From positions 310,001-374,000 of the forward strand of contig CAVSLJ010000002.1 of the NCBI GenBank assembly GCA_963728875.1: a stretch of DNA of 64,000 nt, written 5' to 3'. Below are positions 42,134-50,546 of this stretch, one piece after another. Every line of letters begins with the position of its first letter. The stretch's first letter is position 1. Under the pieces are notes generated by a model. The model was given only the letters and a program-made list of their open reading frames with translations. It did no database searches and was not told the origin of the DNA. Source of the DNA: DASUPK01 sp963728875 (lineage in GTDB: Bacteria > Actinomycetota > Thermoleophilia > Solirubrobacterales > 70-9). The position numbers were made by a program, and so were the translations under genes.

Positions 42134-44044
42134 TTAGCCGCGGAGCGCCCGGAGCGCGTTCAGGATGACGGCAACGTCGATCCCCTCCTGAAGCAGCGCT
42201 CCCGCGACCGGCGGGATGTAGCCGAAGGCGGCGAATCCCATCGCGATGAAACTCAGCCCGAGGCCGGCGACCACGCTCTGGCGCGCGATCGTCAGGGAGC
42301 GTCGACCGATCCGGATCGCATCCGCGACCCGGTCCACCTTGTCAACGGCGATCACCGCGTCCGCCGTTTCCGAGGAGACGGTCGCCCCGACGCCGCCCAT
42401 CGCGATGCCGACGTCGGCCAGTGCGAGCGCTGGTGCATCGTTGACCCCGTCACCGACCATAACGACGGTTCCCCCGTCGGAGCGCTCGCGCGCTCGGCGC
42501 ACGATCTCGATCTTCTCGTCCGGAGAGCACTCGGTGAAGACCTGATCGACACCCACCGCCTCACCGACCGCCTCCCCAACCGCCCGCTGGTCGCCAGTGA
42601 CCAGCACGACTTCCTCTACGCCGATGCCTCGGAGCTCTTTCGTCAGCTCGCCTGCGTCATCACGCAGGTGGTCTGCCATCAACACGGCGCCGGCGAGCCC
42701 GCCGTCGACACCAACGAGAACTCTGGCCCAACCGGGCTCGGCCGAGCTATCCAAGAGCCGCTCAGCTGCGTCCGTTCCCGAGTAGCCGCGCTTTCGCAGC
42801 CATGCGTCGCTGCCCACAGCCACGCGATGCCCGCCGACCTCCCCCTCGATCCCTTGGCCAGGTTCCTCCTCCACCTCCTCGGGAAACTCGAGTTCGAGCC
42901 CACGACCTTCGGCCCCGTGAACGAGGGCCTCGGCCAAGACGTGGGCCGAGAGCTGGTCCACCGAGGCGGCCAACCGCAGCAACTCTTCCGGCGCCAGTCC
43001 ATCCGTGCTCCTCACCTGCTCGATCTCGGGTCTCCCGTGGGTGAGGGTCCCGGTCTTGTCGAGTAGCACCGTCCTGGCTTCGCCGAGCTTCTCAATCGTG
43101 CCCCCGCCCTTTGCGATCACACCGTCGCGGGCGGCTCGCGAAACCCCCGAGATCAAGGCGACCGGTGCAGCGAGAATCAGTGGGCAAGGGGTGGCAACGA
43201 CAAGCACCGCCAGCGCGCGGACGGGATCGCCGCTGAATGCCCATGCCGCACCGGCGATCACGAGCGTCACCGGCAAGAGGATCGCGGCGTAGCGATCGGC
43301 CATTCGGACAAACGGAGCCCTTTGCCCCTCCGCGTCCTTCACCAGGGCGACGATGCCCGCGTAGGCGCTCTCGGACGAGGTTCTCGTCGCGCGCATGTCG
43401 AAGACCTCGCCCGCATTGAGCGTGCCGCTCAAGACGGTCGAGCCCCGGCCGTGCGTGACCGGGAGTGGCTCCCCCGTCAGCGTCGACTCGTCGATCACGG
43501 CCCGCTCGCTCTGTACCGCTCCATCGACCGGGACGACCTCGCCGGCGCGGACCACGATTCGGTCCGCGACCGCGATCTCTCCGACCGGGACTTCCTCGAT
43601 CTTCTCGTCTTGGCGGCGGTGGGCGATCCGCGGCGCGCGCTCGAGCAGTGCCGTTAGCTCGCGTCGAGCATGCCGGCCAGCGGCGGCCTCGAGGGCATTC
43701 CCGCCGCTCAGCATCAAAGCGATCACAGCTCCAGCCAGGTACTCGCCGAGCGCCAGCGCACCGACCATGGCCACCAGTGCGATCGCGTCGACGCCGACAT
43801 CCCCGTGCATCAGGGTCCGCAGCACCGACCAGGTCAGCGGGATCAGCGTCAAGACGATCGCCGCGGCCCAAATCAGGTCGCCCGACCGACCTGGCTCGAA
43901 GATGTGGACTATGCCCCCGAGCCCGAGGGCGAAGAGGATCAGGCCGACGAGGACGTATGGCTCCGATACCCCGACGGCGGTGGCGGCAGAGCGAAAGGTG
44001 CCGAATCTCCGCGGCAAGTCTGGCGGCGGTGTTCCAGGAGTCAA
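42134..44044 (-). CDS. P1B-type heavy-metal ATPase without N-terminal metal-binding domain
   Basis: The 636-residue pump has actuator motif 'STLTGEPLPV', the metal-path motif 'VVATPCPLILAAP' (CPL rather than CPC), phosphorylation site 'DKTGTLTHG', and 'GDGVNDAPAL'. No HMA or His-rich N-terminal domain is present. Metal is not certain: the CPL form occurs in several actinobacterial pumps. TTG start at 44042-44044 (minus strand) has no clear Shine-Dalgarno. It is the main cargo of module 3. Confidence 0.88.
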   Translation of the reverse strand: MTPGTPPPDLPRRFGTFRSAATAVGVSEPYVLVGLILFALGLGGIVHIFEPGRSGDLIWAAAIVLTLIPLTWSVLRTLMHGDVGVDAIALVAMVGALALGEYLAGAVIALMLSGGNALEAAAGRHARRELTALLERAPRIAHRRQDEKIEEVPVGEIAVADRIVVRAGEVVPVDGAVQSERAVIDESTLTGEPLPVTHGRGSTVLSGTLNAGEVFDMRATRTSSESAYAGIVALVKDAEGQRAPFVRMADRYAAILLPVTLVIAGAAWAFSGDPVRALAVLVVATPCPLILAAPVALISGVSRAARDGVIAKGGGTIEKLGEARTVLLDKTGTLTHGRPEIEQVRSTDGLAPEELLRLAASVDQLSAHVLAEALVHGAEGRGLELEFPEEVEEEPGQGIEGEVGGHRVAVGSDAWLRKRGYSGTDAAERLLDSSAEPGWARVLVGVDGGLAGAVLMADHLRDDAGELTKELRGIGVEEVVLVTGDQRAVGEAVGEAVGVDQVFTECSPDEKIEIVRRARERSDGGTVVMVGDGVNDAPALALADVGIAMGGVGATVSSETADAVIAVDKVDRVADAIRIGRRSLTIARQSVVAGLGLSFIAMGFAAFGYIPPVAGALLQEGIDVAVILNALRALRG

Positions 44045-44426
44045 GGCACACCGAACTGTAGGAGCGCTCGCTCTTGCAAGCTCGGGATGAACCAGTGTTA
44101 GGAGCTGGTGTGAATCGGAACCCCCCTTCTTCGTGCAGAGCGACTCCTTTCAGACGCTGAGGCTCGCGCCTCCGTTCGCGTGAAAAGGGGAGCACCGGCG
44201 ACAAACGCCGAGAGGAAGGGTGGGGGCCACCACCCAAAGTCGTTCGACGCACCGTTCGACGCACGGTCTGCTATCGGCCGAGTTCGCGAACCGACCCGAC
44301 CTCAAACGACCGGAGCGAACTTAGCCGACCTCAGCCCATGAATCGCCGCAACACGCGGATTCTTGACGCGGACCCAGAATCCGCGTGTTCGCACGTTGCG
44401 GAAACTTCTGATTTGCAGGAATTTCA
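44045..44426. other. Non-coding right end of module 3, with perfect 14-bp inverted repeat
   Basis: No gene is supported. At 44241-44270 the minus strand reads QTVRRTVRRT, the same motif as the conserved 3' ends of the modules but without its stop or a nearby tRNA copy. AACACGCGGATTCT (44350-44363) and AGAATCCGCGTGTT (44376-44389) form a perfect 14-bp inverted repeat with 12-nt loop, 38 bp before the tRNA gene. Confidence 0.6.
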
Positions 44427-44500
44427 TGCCGGAGGAGGGACTCGAACCCCCGACACGCGGATTATGATTCCGCTGCTCTAACCGACTGAGCTACTCCGGC
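44427..44500 (-). tRNA. tRNA-Met (anticodon CAU), island attachment site
   Basis: The cloverleaf is complete: acceptor GCCGGAG (44500-44494) with CTCCGGC (44434-44428), discriminator A at 44427, anticodon stem GCGGA/TCCGC with loop ATCATAA, and T loop TTCGAGT. The anticodon is CAT at 44466-44464. The absence of initiator features (the acceptor end pairs fully) suggests elongator Met; tRNA-Ile2(CAU) cannot be ruled out by eye. CCA is not encoded. Its 3' part is duplicated at 28908, 34646 and 40152. Confidence 0.92.
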
Positions 44501-44523
44501 GGGGAGGAAATCGTAGCGGCGCC

Positions 44524-45069
44524 CTACTTGGCCAAGGCGTAGCGCAGCTCGAGCATGCCCGTCTCGAAGGTGCGGGTGCCGAGCAGGCGCATCGCCTTGG
44601 AGATCGGCATCGCGAAGAGGGGCTTCCCGGCTCCGAGCACGATCGGGACGACCGTCACCCACAGCTCGTCGAGCAGACCGGCGTCGGCGAGCTCGGAGGC
44701 GACCGGGCCGCCGCCGACCACCCAGAGGTCGCGGTCACCCGCGGCCTCGATCATCTCGGCGTGGATAGGCGCGACCGGGCCGTTGTGGAAGCGGATGTCG
44801 GCGCCCTCGGCCACGGGGAGCTCGCGGCTGGTCAGCACCCAGGTCGAACGGTCCCCGTAGGGCCAGTCGTGGCCGAGGATGAACTCGTAGGTCGAGGAGC
44901 CCATCACCAGGGCCCCGGTGCGCTCGACGAAGTCGTCGATCGTCCCCTTGACGCTGTCGCCTTCGCCCTCGTAGTTCGGCTCGAAGCCGGTCAGCCAGTC
45001 GATGCGGTCGTCCGGGTCGGCGATGTAGCCGTCCAGCGTGGCGGCGGCGAAGTAGATGGTCCGTGCCAC
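44524..45069 (-). CDS. Dihydrofolate reductase-like (RibD C-terminal) protein
   Basis: The 181 residues match the RibD_C/DHFR-like fold of many actinobacterial proteins: 'ATLDGYIADPDDRIDWL', 'GALVMGSSTYEF', 'DLWVVGGGPVASELADAGL' and 'VVPIVLGAGKPLF'. They bind NADPH; the substrate is usually unknown and real DHFR activity is not implied. GTG start. It lies just outside the island, downstream of tRNA-Met on the same strand. Confidence 0.88.
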   Translation of the reverse strand: MARTIYFAAATLDGYIADPDDRIDWLTGFEPNYEGEGDSVKGTIDDFVERTGALVMGSSTYEFILGHDWPYGDRSTWVLTSRELPVAEGADIRFHNGPVAPIHAEMIEAAGDRDLWVVGGGPVASELADAGLLDELWVTVVPIVLGAGKPLFAMPISKAMRLLGTRTFETGMLELRYALAK

Positions 45070-45144
45070 AGCCTCGATTCTGCCAGTGCCTGTGTTTCGC
45101 GTCCCGTAGCCATCTCGTAAGGGTTTCGAAGCCTTCTCTTCCTA

Positions 45145-45164
45145 GGTTGGCGGCTTGGCCAACC
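45145..45164. promoter_or_regulatory. Leader inverted repeat before beta-propeller gene
   Basis: GGTTGGC (45145-45151) and GCCAACC (45158-45164) form a perfect 7-bp inverted repeat with 6-nt loop, 7 bp before the GGAGG at 45172. It may be an operator or mRNA hairpin. Confidence 0.3.
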
Positions 45165-45181
45165 CAGGAATGGAGGTTCTG

Positions 45182-46279
45182 ATGAGTACGACGAAACGCG
45201 CGGTGCTCGGCGGCGCACTGGCGCTTGCGGCACTCGCTGCAGCGGCCGGACCGGCCTCGGCCGCCGGCAGGAGCGCCATCTACACCGAAAGCAACGGTGC
45301 CTCGCAAAACAAGGTGCTCGCCTTCGATCGAGCCGGAAACGGCTCCCTGCGGCCGGATGGATCGTTCTCGACCGGCGGCGTCGGGACCGGAGCCGGTCTC
45401 GGCAGCCAGGGGGCACTCGCTCTGACGCACGGCGGCCAGTTCCTGTACGCGGTGAACGCCGGCAGCGACAGCATCTCGTCGTTTGCCGTGACCCCCCACG
45501 GGCTCCGCCTGAGGGGAACGACGGGATCGGGCGGCGACCAGCCGATCAGCCTGACAACTCGACGCGGGCTGCTCTACGCGCTGAACGGCGGCAGCGGGAC
45601 GATCAGCGGTTTCCGGGTCGCCCACGACGGCACCCTGAGCCCGCTGGCCGGATCGACGACGCCGATCGCGGGATCGGGACCGGCCCAGGTCGAGTTCTCG
45701 CCCAGGGGTGGCGTGCTGGTGGTCACCGACAAGGCGACCAACACGATCGACACGTTCACGGTGGGCTCGAACGGCCTGCCGGCACCGGCGGTGTCGCACC
45801 CGTCCGAGGGGCAGACGCCCTTCGGGTTCGCGTTCGACAAGCGCGGGCACCTGATCGTGTCCGAGGCCTTCGGTGGCGCGCCCGGCGCGAGCACCCTGTC
45901 CTCGTACGCGGTCGGCTCGGATGGCGCGCTCACCACGATCAGCGCGTCGATCCCGGACAACCAGGCGGCCGCCTGCTGGGTCGCCGTGACGAAGAACGGG
46001 CGATTCGCCTACACCACCAACACCGGGGACGGCTCGATCTCGAGCTACTCGGTGGGTCATGACGGATCGCTGGGACTGCTGGCCCAGGTCGCGGGGGCGA
46101 CCGGCGCCGGCAGCACCCCGACGGATCTGGCCCAGTCGGCCGGGAGCCGGGCGCTGTTCGCCCTGCTGCCGGGCACCGGCTCGGTCGGCGCATTCAGGGT
46201 CGCCGGCGACGGGGGACTCTCCCCGGTCGACCAGGTCGGCGGATTGCCGGCGAGCGCAGTGGGGCTCGTCGCAAGGTAG
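45182..46279 (+). CDS. Secreted beta-propeller (lactonase-like) protein
   Basis: The 365-residue protein has a signal peptide ending 'GPASAAG'. Repeated blade motifs follow, such as 'GGQFLYAVNAGSDSISSFAV', 'GLLYALNGGSGTISGF' and 'NGRFAYTTNTGDGSISSY'. This is the seven-bladed propeller of the 6-phosphogluconolactonase/YVTN kind, here exported. Function is not known; these proteins often bind or hydrolyse small molecules or serve as surface proteins. ATG 45182 has GGAGG at five bases. Confidence 0.85.
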   Translation: MSTTKRAVLGGALALAALAAAAGPASAAGRSAIYTESNGASQNKVLAFDRAGNGSLRPDGSFSTGGVGTGAGLGSQGALALTHGGQFLYAVNAGSDSISSFAVTPHGLRLRGTTGSGGDQPISLTTRRGLLYALNGGSGTISGFRVAHDGTLSPLAGSTTPIAGSGPAQVEFSPRGGVLVVTDKATNTIDTFTVGSNGLPAPAVSHPSEGQTPFGFAFDKRGHLIVSEAFGGAPGASTLSSYAVGSDGALTTISASIPDNQAAACWVAVTKNGRFAYTTNTGDGSISSYSVGHDGSLGLLAQVAGATGAGSTPTDLAQSAGSRALFALLPGTGSVGAFRVAGDGGLSPVDQVGGLPASAVGLVAR

Positions 46280-46292
46280 ATCCCACGGGTAC

Positions 46293-46324
46293 GGGCGGCT
46301 CGGCCACTCCCGGCCGAGCCGCCC
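46293..46324 (+). terminator. Strong hairpin terminator after beta-propeller gene
   Basis: GGGCGGCTCGGCC (46293-46305), loop ACTCCC, GGCCGAGCCGCCC (46312-46324) is a perfect 13-bp stem followed by only two T residues, as is common for terminators in high-GC actinobacteria. Confidence 0.75.
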
Positions 46325-46389
46325 TTCCCGCGGCCCACCGAAGTCATGACTGCATGTAACGCCACAAGGCACAGCGCGACCGAAGAGCA

Positions 46390-47085
46390 GTGACCGCCAG
46401 GGGGACACGCGGCTCCGTCCTCGTCGTCGACGACGAGCCGGTGATCACGGATGTCGTCTCTCGCTACCTCGAGAGGGCCGGGTACTCGACTCGCGTGGCG
46501 GCCGACGGCCTCGAGGCCCTCAGGCTGGCCACTGACGCGGCGCCGGACCTGGTCGTGCTCGATCTGATGCTCCCGGGACTCGACGGATTCGAGGTCCTCG
46601 ATGAGCTGCACAGGCGCCGGCCGACACGCGTGATCATGCTCACCGCGAAAGGGGAGTCGAGCGACCGAGTCGCCGGCCTGCAGAAAGGGGCGGACGATTA
46701 CGTGGTCAAGCCCTTCTCACCCGCCGAGCTCGTCGCGCGAGTCGATGCCGTGCTCCGCCGAGGAGATCCCCAGCCTGAGCGCGAGCCCGCGATCGCCTTC
46801 GACGATCTGGAGATCGATCCGGCTGCCCGCACCGTCACGGTCAGGGGCGACGGGGTCCAGCTCACCGTGCGCGAGTTCGACCTCCTCCTCTTCCTCGTGC
46901 GCCATCCCGGCCAGGCCTTCTCCCGGGACCAGCTGATGGATGCGATCTGGGACTACGCCTTCTACACCGACACCTCCACGGTCACCGTCCACATCAGGCG
47001 CCTGCGGGCGAAGGTGGAGGCCGACCCCTCCGATCCTCGCTGGCTGCAGACGGTCTGGGGAGTCGGCTACCGGTTCCAGCCATGA
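46390..47085 (+). CDS. OmpR/PhoB-family response regulator
   Basis: The 231-residue protein has a receiver domain ('VLVVDDEP', phospho-Asp in 'VVLDLMLPG', Lys in 'MLTAKG') and a winged-helix DNA-binding domain ('LTVREFDLLLFLVRHPGQ', 'VTVHIRRLRAKVE'). It is activated by the histidine kinase that follows with ATGA overlap. Targets unknown; the next genes (aminopeptidase, formiminotransferase-like) are candidates only by position. Confidence 0.95.
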   Translation: MTARGTRGSVLVVDDEPVITDVVSRYLERAGYSTRVAADGLEALRLATDAAPDLVVLDLMLPGLDGFEVLDELHRRRPTRVIMLTAKGESSDRVAGLQKGADDYVVKPFSPAELVARVDAVLRRGDPQPEREPAIAFDDLEIDPAARTVTVRGDGVQLTVREFDLLLFLVRHPGQAFSRDQLMDAIWDYAFYTDTSTVTVHIRRLRAKVEADPSDPRWLQTVWGVGYRFQP

Positions 47086-48257
47086 GCGCGCACCTGCTCG
47101 CGGCCGCCGTCTTCCTCGCCGTCTGCGGCGCCCCGGTCCTCGTGCTTTCGCACCTGCTGGCTCGCCACCGGCGGTGGCTCGGATCCCTCTCTCATCAGTT
47201 TGCGGCCGGCGTCGCCCTGATCTTCGGTCTCGCGCTCGCCGGGGTCGGCACGGTTGCCGAGCTGATGTTCGTCTCCGCCCACGACGCCTACCTGCTGGCG
47301 ACGCTGCTCGGCGTCGCCTGCGCTCTCGCGGTCTACTCGTCCTGGCTGATCAGCCGCGGGATCAGGGCGGACGTCGAGGCGGTTCGCGACGCGCTCATTG
47401 CGGTCGGAGAGGGCGACGCGGCCGGCGGTCCGATCGAGACCGGCGGACGGGACGAGATCGCGGAACTGGCCCGTGCCGCGGAGTCCATGCGCGCCCGGCT
47501 GGCCGAGAACGAAGCGGGGCGGGCCGCGTCGGAGCGTGCACGCCGCGACCTGATCGCCGCGATCTCCCACGATCTGCGGACCCCCCTCACCTCCCTTCAG
47601 CTGTTGGCGCAGGGGATCGACGACGGCGTGCTCGACTCCGCCACCGGGGAGGGCGGCTACGCCGAGGAGATCAGCCTTCACGTCGGCGCGTTGGCGACGA
47701 TGGTCGACGACCTGTTCGAGCTCACCCGGCTCGAGGCTGGGGAGATCCACTGGTCGATGCAGCGGGTCCGCCTCGACGAGCTGGTGGGGGAGACGATTGA
47801 GTCCATGCGCTCCCAGGCCGCCGCCAAGGGCGTGGCCATGAGCGCGCGCGTTCCCCGAGGCCTCGCCGCGCCTGAGGCGAACCCGGAGAAGCTGCAGAGG
47901 GTGCTCTTCAACCTGATCCAGAACGCGATCAGGCACACCCCGGCTGACGGCAGCGTCACGGTCGCCGCCGAGTCGGCCGGAGAGGCGATCGAGGTCGAGG
48001 TCGCGGACTCGGGGGGCGGGATCCCGGCTCGCGACCGCGAGCGGGTGTTCGAGCCCTTCTTCCGCGGCGATGCCTCGCGCGCGAGTGGCGGCTCCGGCCT
48101 CGGGCTCTCCATCTGCCGGGCGATCATCGAGGTGCACGGCGGGAGAATCTGGCTGGAGGAGGGAGGAGGCGGCACCCGCGTCAGGTTTCTGCTCCCGGGG
48201 ACGGGCGTGGATGCCGGCGACTCCGATAGCCGTCGCCCGGCCCCGATCCTCGGCTGA
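47082..48257 (+). CDS. Membrane sensor histidine kinase
   Basis: The 391-residue kinase has two or three N-terminal helices with little outside loop, and a HAMP-like linker. Its HisKA domain has the phospho-His in 'AISHDLRTPLTSL', and its ATPase domain has 'NLIQNAIRHTP', 'ADSGGGIP' and 'GGSGLGLSI'. The small extracellular part suggests it senses the membrane or an internal signal. Co-translated with the response regulator. Confidence 0.95.
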   Translation: MSAHLLAAAVFLAVCGAPVLVLSHLLARHRRWLGSLSHQFAAGVALIFGLALAGVGTVAELMFVSAHDAYLLATLLGVACALAVYSSWLISRGIRADVEAVRDALIAVGEGDAAGGPIETGGRDEIAELARAAESMRARLAENEAGRAASERARRDLIAAISHDLRTPLTSLQLLAQGIDDGVLDSATGEGGYAEEISLHVGALATMVDDLFELTRLEAGEIHWSMQRVRLDELVGETIESMRSQAAAKGVAMSARVPRGLAAPEANPEKLQRVLFNLIQNAIRHTPADGSVTVAAESAGEAIEVEVADSGGGIPARDRERVFEPFFRGDASRASGGSGLGLSICRAIIEVHGGRIWLEEGGGGTRVRFLLPGTGVDAGDSDSRRPAPILG

Positions 48258-48284
48258 CCCTCAGCAATAAATAGGCTGCCTCGA

Positions 48285-49232
48285 ATGAGCGATCTGGATG
48301 CGGCCGTCCGGGCTGTTGTGCGGGATTGCCTCGCCGTCAAGGAGGGCGAGGACGTGCTCGTCGTCTGCAATCCCGCGACCCAGCGCATGGGAGAGATGCT
48401 TCGTGGCGAGGCCGCGGATGTTGGCGCCGAGGCCGTGCTGACCATGATGTCCGAGCGGGCCTCGCATGCGGCCGAGCCGCCGGCGACCGTTGCGGAGGCG
48501 ATGGCGGCGGCGGATGTCCTGCTCGCGCCGACCGTGCAGTCGCTGTCCCATACCGCCGCGCGCAAGCGCGCCAGCGAGAACGGCGCGCGCTGCGCGACCC
48601 TTCCCGGGGTGACCGAGGACATGCTGGCCCGCGTGATGAGCGCCGACATGGAGGGGCTGCGGATCAAGGGCCATGCGGTCGCCGATGCCCTCGACCGGGC
48701 CGGCGAGGCCCACATCACCGATTCGAACGGCACCGACCTGCGGCTCGACCTCTCCGGGCGCCAGGCGATCCCGGACGCGGGCGAGCTCAACGAGCGCGGC
48801 GCGTTCGGGAACCTGCCGTGCGGTGAGGGCTTCATCTCCCCGAAGGACGGCAACGGGACGCTGGTCATCGACGGGTCGATGGCGGGCATCGGGCTGGTCG
48901 ACCAGCCGGTCGAGCTGGTCGTGGAGGGCGGGCACCTGACCTCCGCGCGCGGTGGCCAGGGGATGGCGTTCATGGAGCTGCTCACCGAGCACGGAGATGA
49001 CGGCACCACCATCGCCGAGCTCGGTGTCGGGACCAATGAGAAGGCCACGCTCACCGGCGAGGTCCTCGAGGACGAGAAGATCCTCGGCTCGATTCACGTC
49101 GCCTTCGGCGCATCGGCCGGAATCGGCGGGACGGTCCAGGTCCCGGTCCACCTCGATTGCGTGGTGATGAAGCCGACCCTCGAGCTGGACGGGGAGGTCA
49201 TCGTCCGAGACGGGGAGCTGCTGATCCCGTGA
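48285..49232 (+). CDS. Aminopeptidase-like metallo-protein (M29-related)
   Basis: The 315-residue protein resembles the M29/leucyl aminopeptidase-like family that also contains 2,5-dihydroxypyridine dioxygenase. It has an N-terminal 'EGEDVLVVCNPATQRMGE' domain and metal-binding residues in 'LPCGEGFISP', 'GSIHVAFGASAGIGG' and 'VHLDCVVMKP'. It is probably a metal-dependent hydrolase. It shares GTGA with the next gene. Confidence 0.75.
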   Translation: MSDLDAAVRAVVRDCLAVKEGEDVLVVCNPATQRMGEMLRGEAADVGAEAVLTMMSERASHAAEPPATVAEAMAAADVLLAPTVQSLSHTAARKRASENGARCATLPGVTEDMLARVMSADMEGLRIKGHAVADALDRAGEAHITDSNGTDLRLDLSGRQAIPDAGELNERGAFGNLPCGEGFISPKDGNGTLVIDGSMAGIGLVDQPVELVVEGGHLTSARGGQGMAFMELLTEHGDDGTTIAELGVGTNEKATLTGEVLEDEKILGSIHVAFGASAGIGGTVQVPVHLDCVVMKPTLELDGEVIVRDGELLIP

Positions 49233-50116
49233 GCGGCGAGTTGCCGCTGGTCGCAGTGCCCAACTTTTCCGAGGGGCGCAACATCCGCGTGATCGGTGCA
49301 CTGGAGGTCACGCTGAGCGCCCACGCACGGGTCCTCAACCGACACTACGACGCTCAGCACAACCGCTGCGTCTTCACGATGGCGGCCGAGCAGGCCAAGC
49401 TCGTCGAAGCGCTGGTCGCCGGGGCCGCACACGCCCTCGACCTGATCGACATGCGGCCCCACCAGGGGCTTCACCCGCACATCGGCGCGATGGACGTTTG
49501 CCCCGTGGTCTGGCAGACCGACGACCGGCACGAGGCCGCGCTCGCGGGCGCGCGCCGGGCGGCGGAGGGGATCGCGTCCCTCGGGATCCCGGTCTTCTTC
49601 TACGGCGAGATGGCGAGCAGCCCGGAGCGCCGGGAACGGGCCTACTTCCGGCAGGGCGGCCCGGCCGAACTCGCGCGGCGGATGGAATCGGGTCGGTTGA
49701 TGCCCGACCTCGGCCCCGACGAGCCGCACCCCAGCGCCGGGGCGACGCTGGTCACGGCGCGCGAGCCGCTGGTCGCCTTCAACGTCGAGCTCGACACCTC
49801 GAATCCCGAGATCGCCCGGGAGATCGCCGCCGATCTCCGCGAGGCCGGCGGCGGCCTGCCGGGTGTCCGCGCGCTCGGCCTGCCGCGCGAGGGCGAGCGC
49901 ACCCAGGTCTCGATGAACATTCATGACCCGTACGCGGTGCCGCTGGCCGAGGTGGTCGAGGAGATCTCGCGGCTCGCCGCTCGGCGTGACGTGCGTGTGA
50001 TCGAGGCCGAGCTGGTCGGGCTCGTCCCGGAGGCGGCGATGAAGGGCTATCCCGACGAGCCGCCGATCCGCGACTTCGACCCGATGCGTGACGTGATCGA
50101 AAACGTTCTCGGCTAG
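49229..50116 (+). CDS. Glutamate formiminotransferase-like protein (FTCD N-domain)
   Basis: The 295 residues match the formiminotransferase N- and C-subdomains: 'VAVPNFSEGRN' at the start, 'RPHQGLHPHIGAMDVCP' and 'VPVFFYGEMA'-like block, 'AFNVELDTSNPEIA' later. The enzyme moves a formimino group from formiminoglutamate to tetrahydrofolate in histidine breakdown. The cyclodeaminase half is absent, and no hut genes are nearby, so another folate role is possible. GTG 49229 overlaps the previous stop. Confidence 0.85.
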   Translation: MSGELPLVAVPNFSEGRNIRVIGALEVTLSAHARVLNRHYDAQHNRCVFTMAAEQAKLVEALVAGAAHALDLIDMRPHQGLHPHIGAMDVCPVVWQTDDRHEAALAGARRAAEGIASLGIPVFFYGEMASSPERRERAYFRQGGPAELARRMESGRLMPDLGPDEPHPSAGATLVTAREPLVAFNVELDTSNPEIAREIAADLREAGGGLPGVRALGLPREGERTQVSMNIHDPYAVPLAEVVEEISRLAARRDVRVIEAELVGLVPEAAMKGYPDEPPIRDFDPMRDVIENVLG

Positions 50117-50127
50117 CCTCCCTTCCG

Positions 50128-50541
50128 ATGGCGCAGACGAAGAAGAAGCGCCGCCGCAAGCATCGCGGCACCCAGGGCGGCCGGATCGACACCCGTCCCG
50201 CGCGCGGACGCGCCCGGAGCCGCGCCGAGGCCCAGAACCGCGCCCGCAGCCGCACGAAGAAGAAGGGCAAGGCCGGCGACCGGACTCCGCAGCCCGCCAA
50301 CTGGTCGAGCGCGCTGAAGAAGGGCGGGGTCGCGTCCGTGCTGTTCGCGGGAATCCTCGCCCTGATGGGACAGAACCCGATCCAGATCGTCGTCGTGGCG
50401 ATCGTGCTGCTCGGCTTCTACGTCCCGATGGCCTACCTGATGGACCGCTTCTTCTACCAGCGCCACCTCCGCAAAGAGGCGCAGAAGCAGGCGGAGCGCG
50501 AAGCGCAGCGCCACGGCGGTCCCCGGCAATCGGAGGGCTGA
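50128..50541 (+). CDS. Basic small membrane protein
   Basis: The 137-residue protein has an extremely Lys/Arg-rich first 60 residues, two adjacent hydrophobic helices ('GGVASVLFAGILALMG' and 'IVVVAIVLLGFYVPMAYLM'), and a basic/acidic tail. The N-terminus may bind RNA, DNA or lipid head groups. No family name known to me; it sits between formiminotransferase-like and MBL genes. Confidence 0.7.
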   Translation: MAQTKKKRRRKHRGTQGGRIDTRPARGRARSRAEAQNRARSRTKKKGKAGDRTPQPANWSSALKKGGVASVLFAGILALMGQNPIQIVVVAIVLLGFYVPMAYLMDRFFYQRHLRKEAQKQAEREAQRHGGPRQSEG

Positions 50542-50546
50542 ACGCG

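Noticed and set aside
43092..44264. 390-codon minus-strand frame beginning QTVRRTVRRT
   Set aside because: Apart from the short tail motif it is out of frame with the P-type ATPase and has no family pattern.
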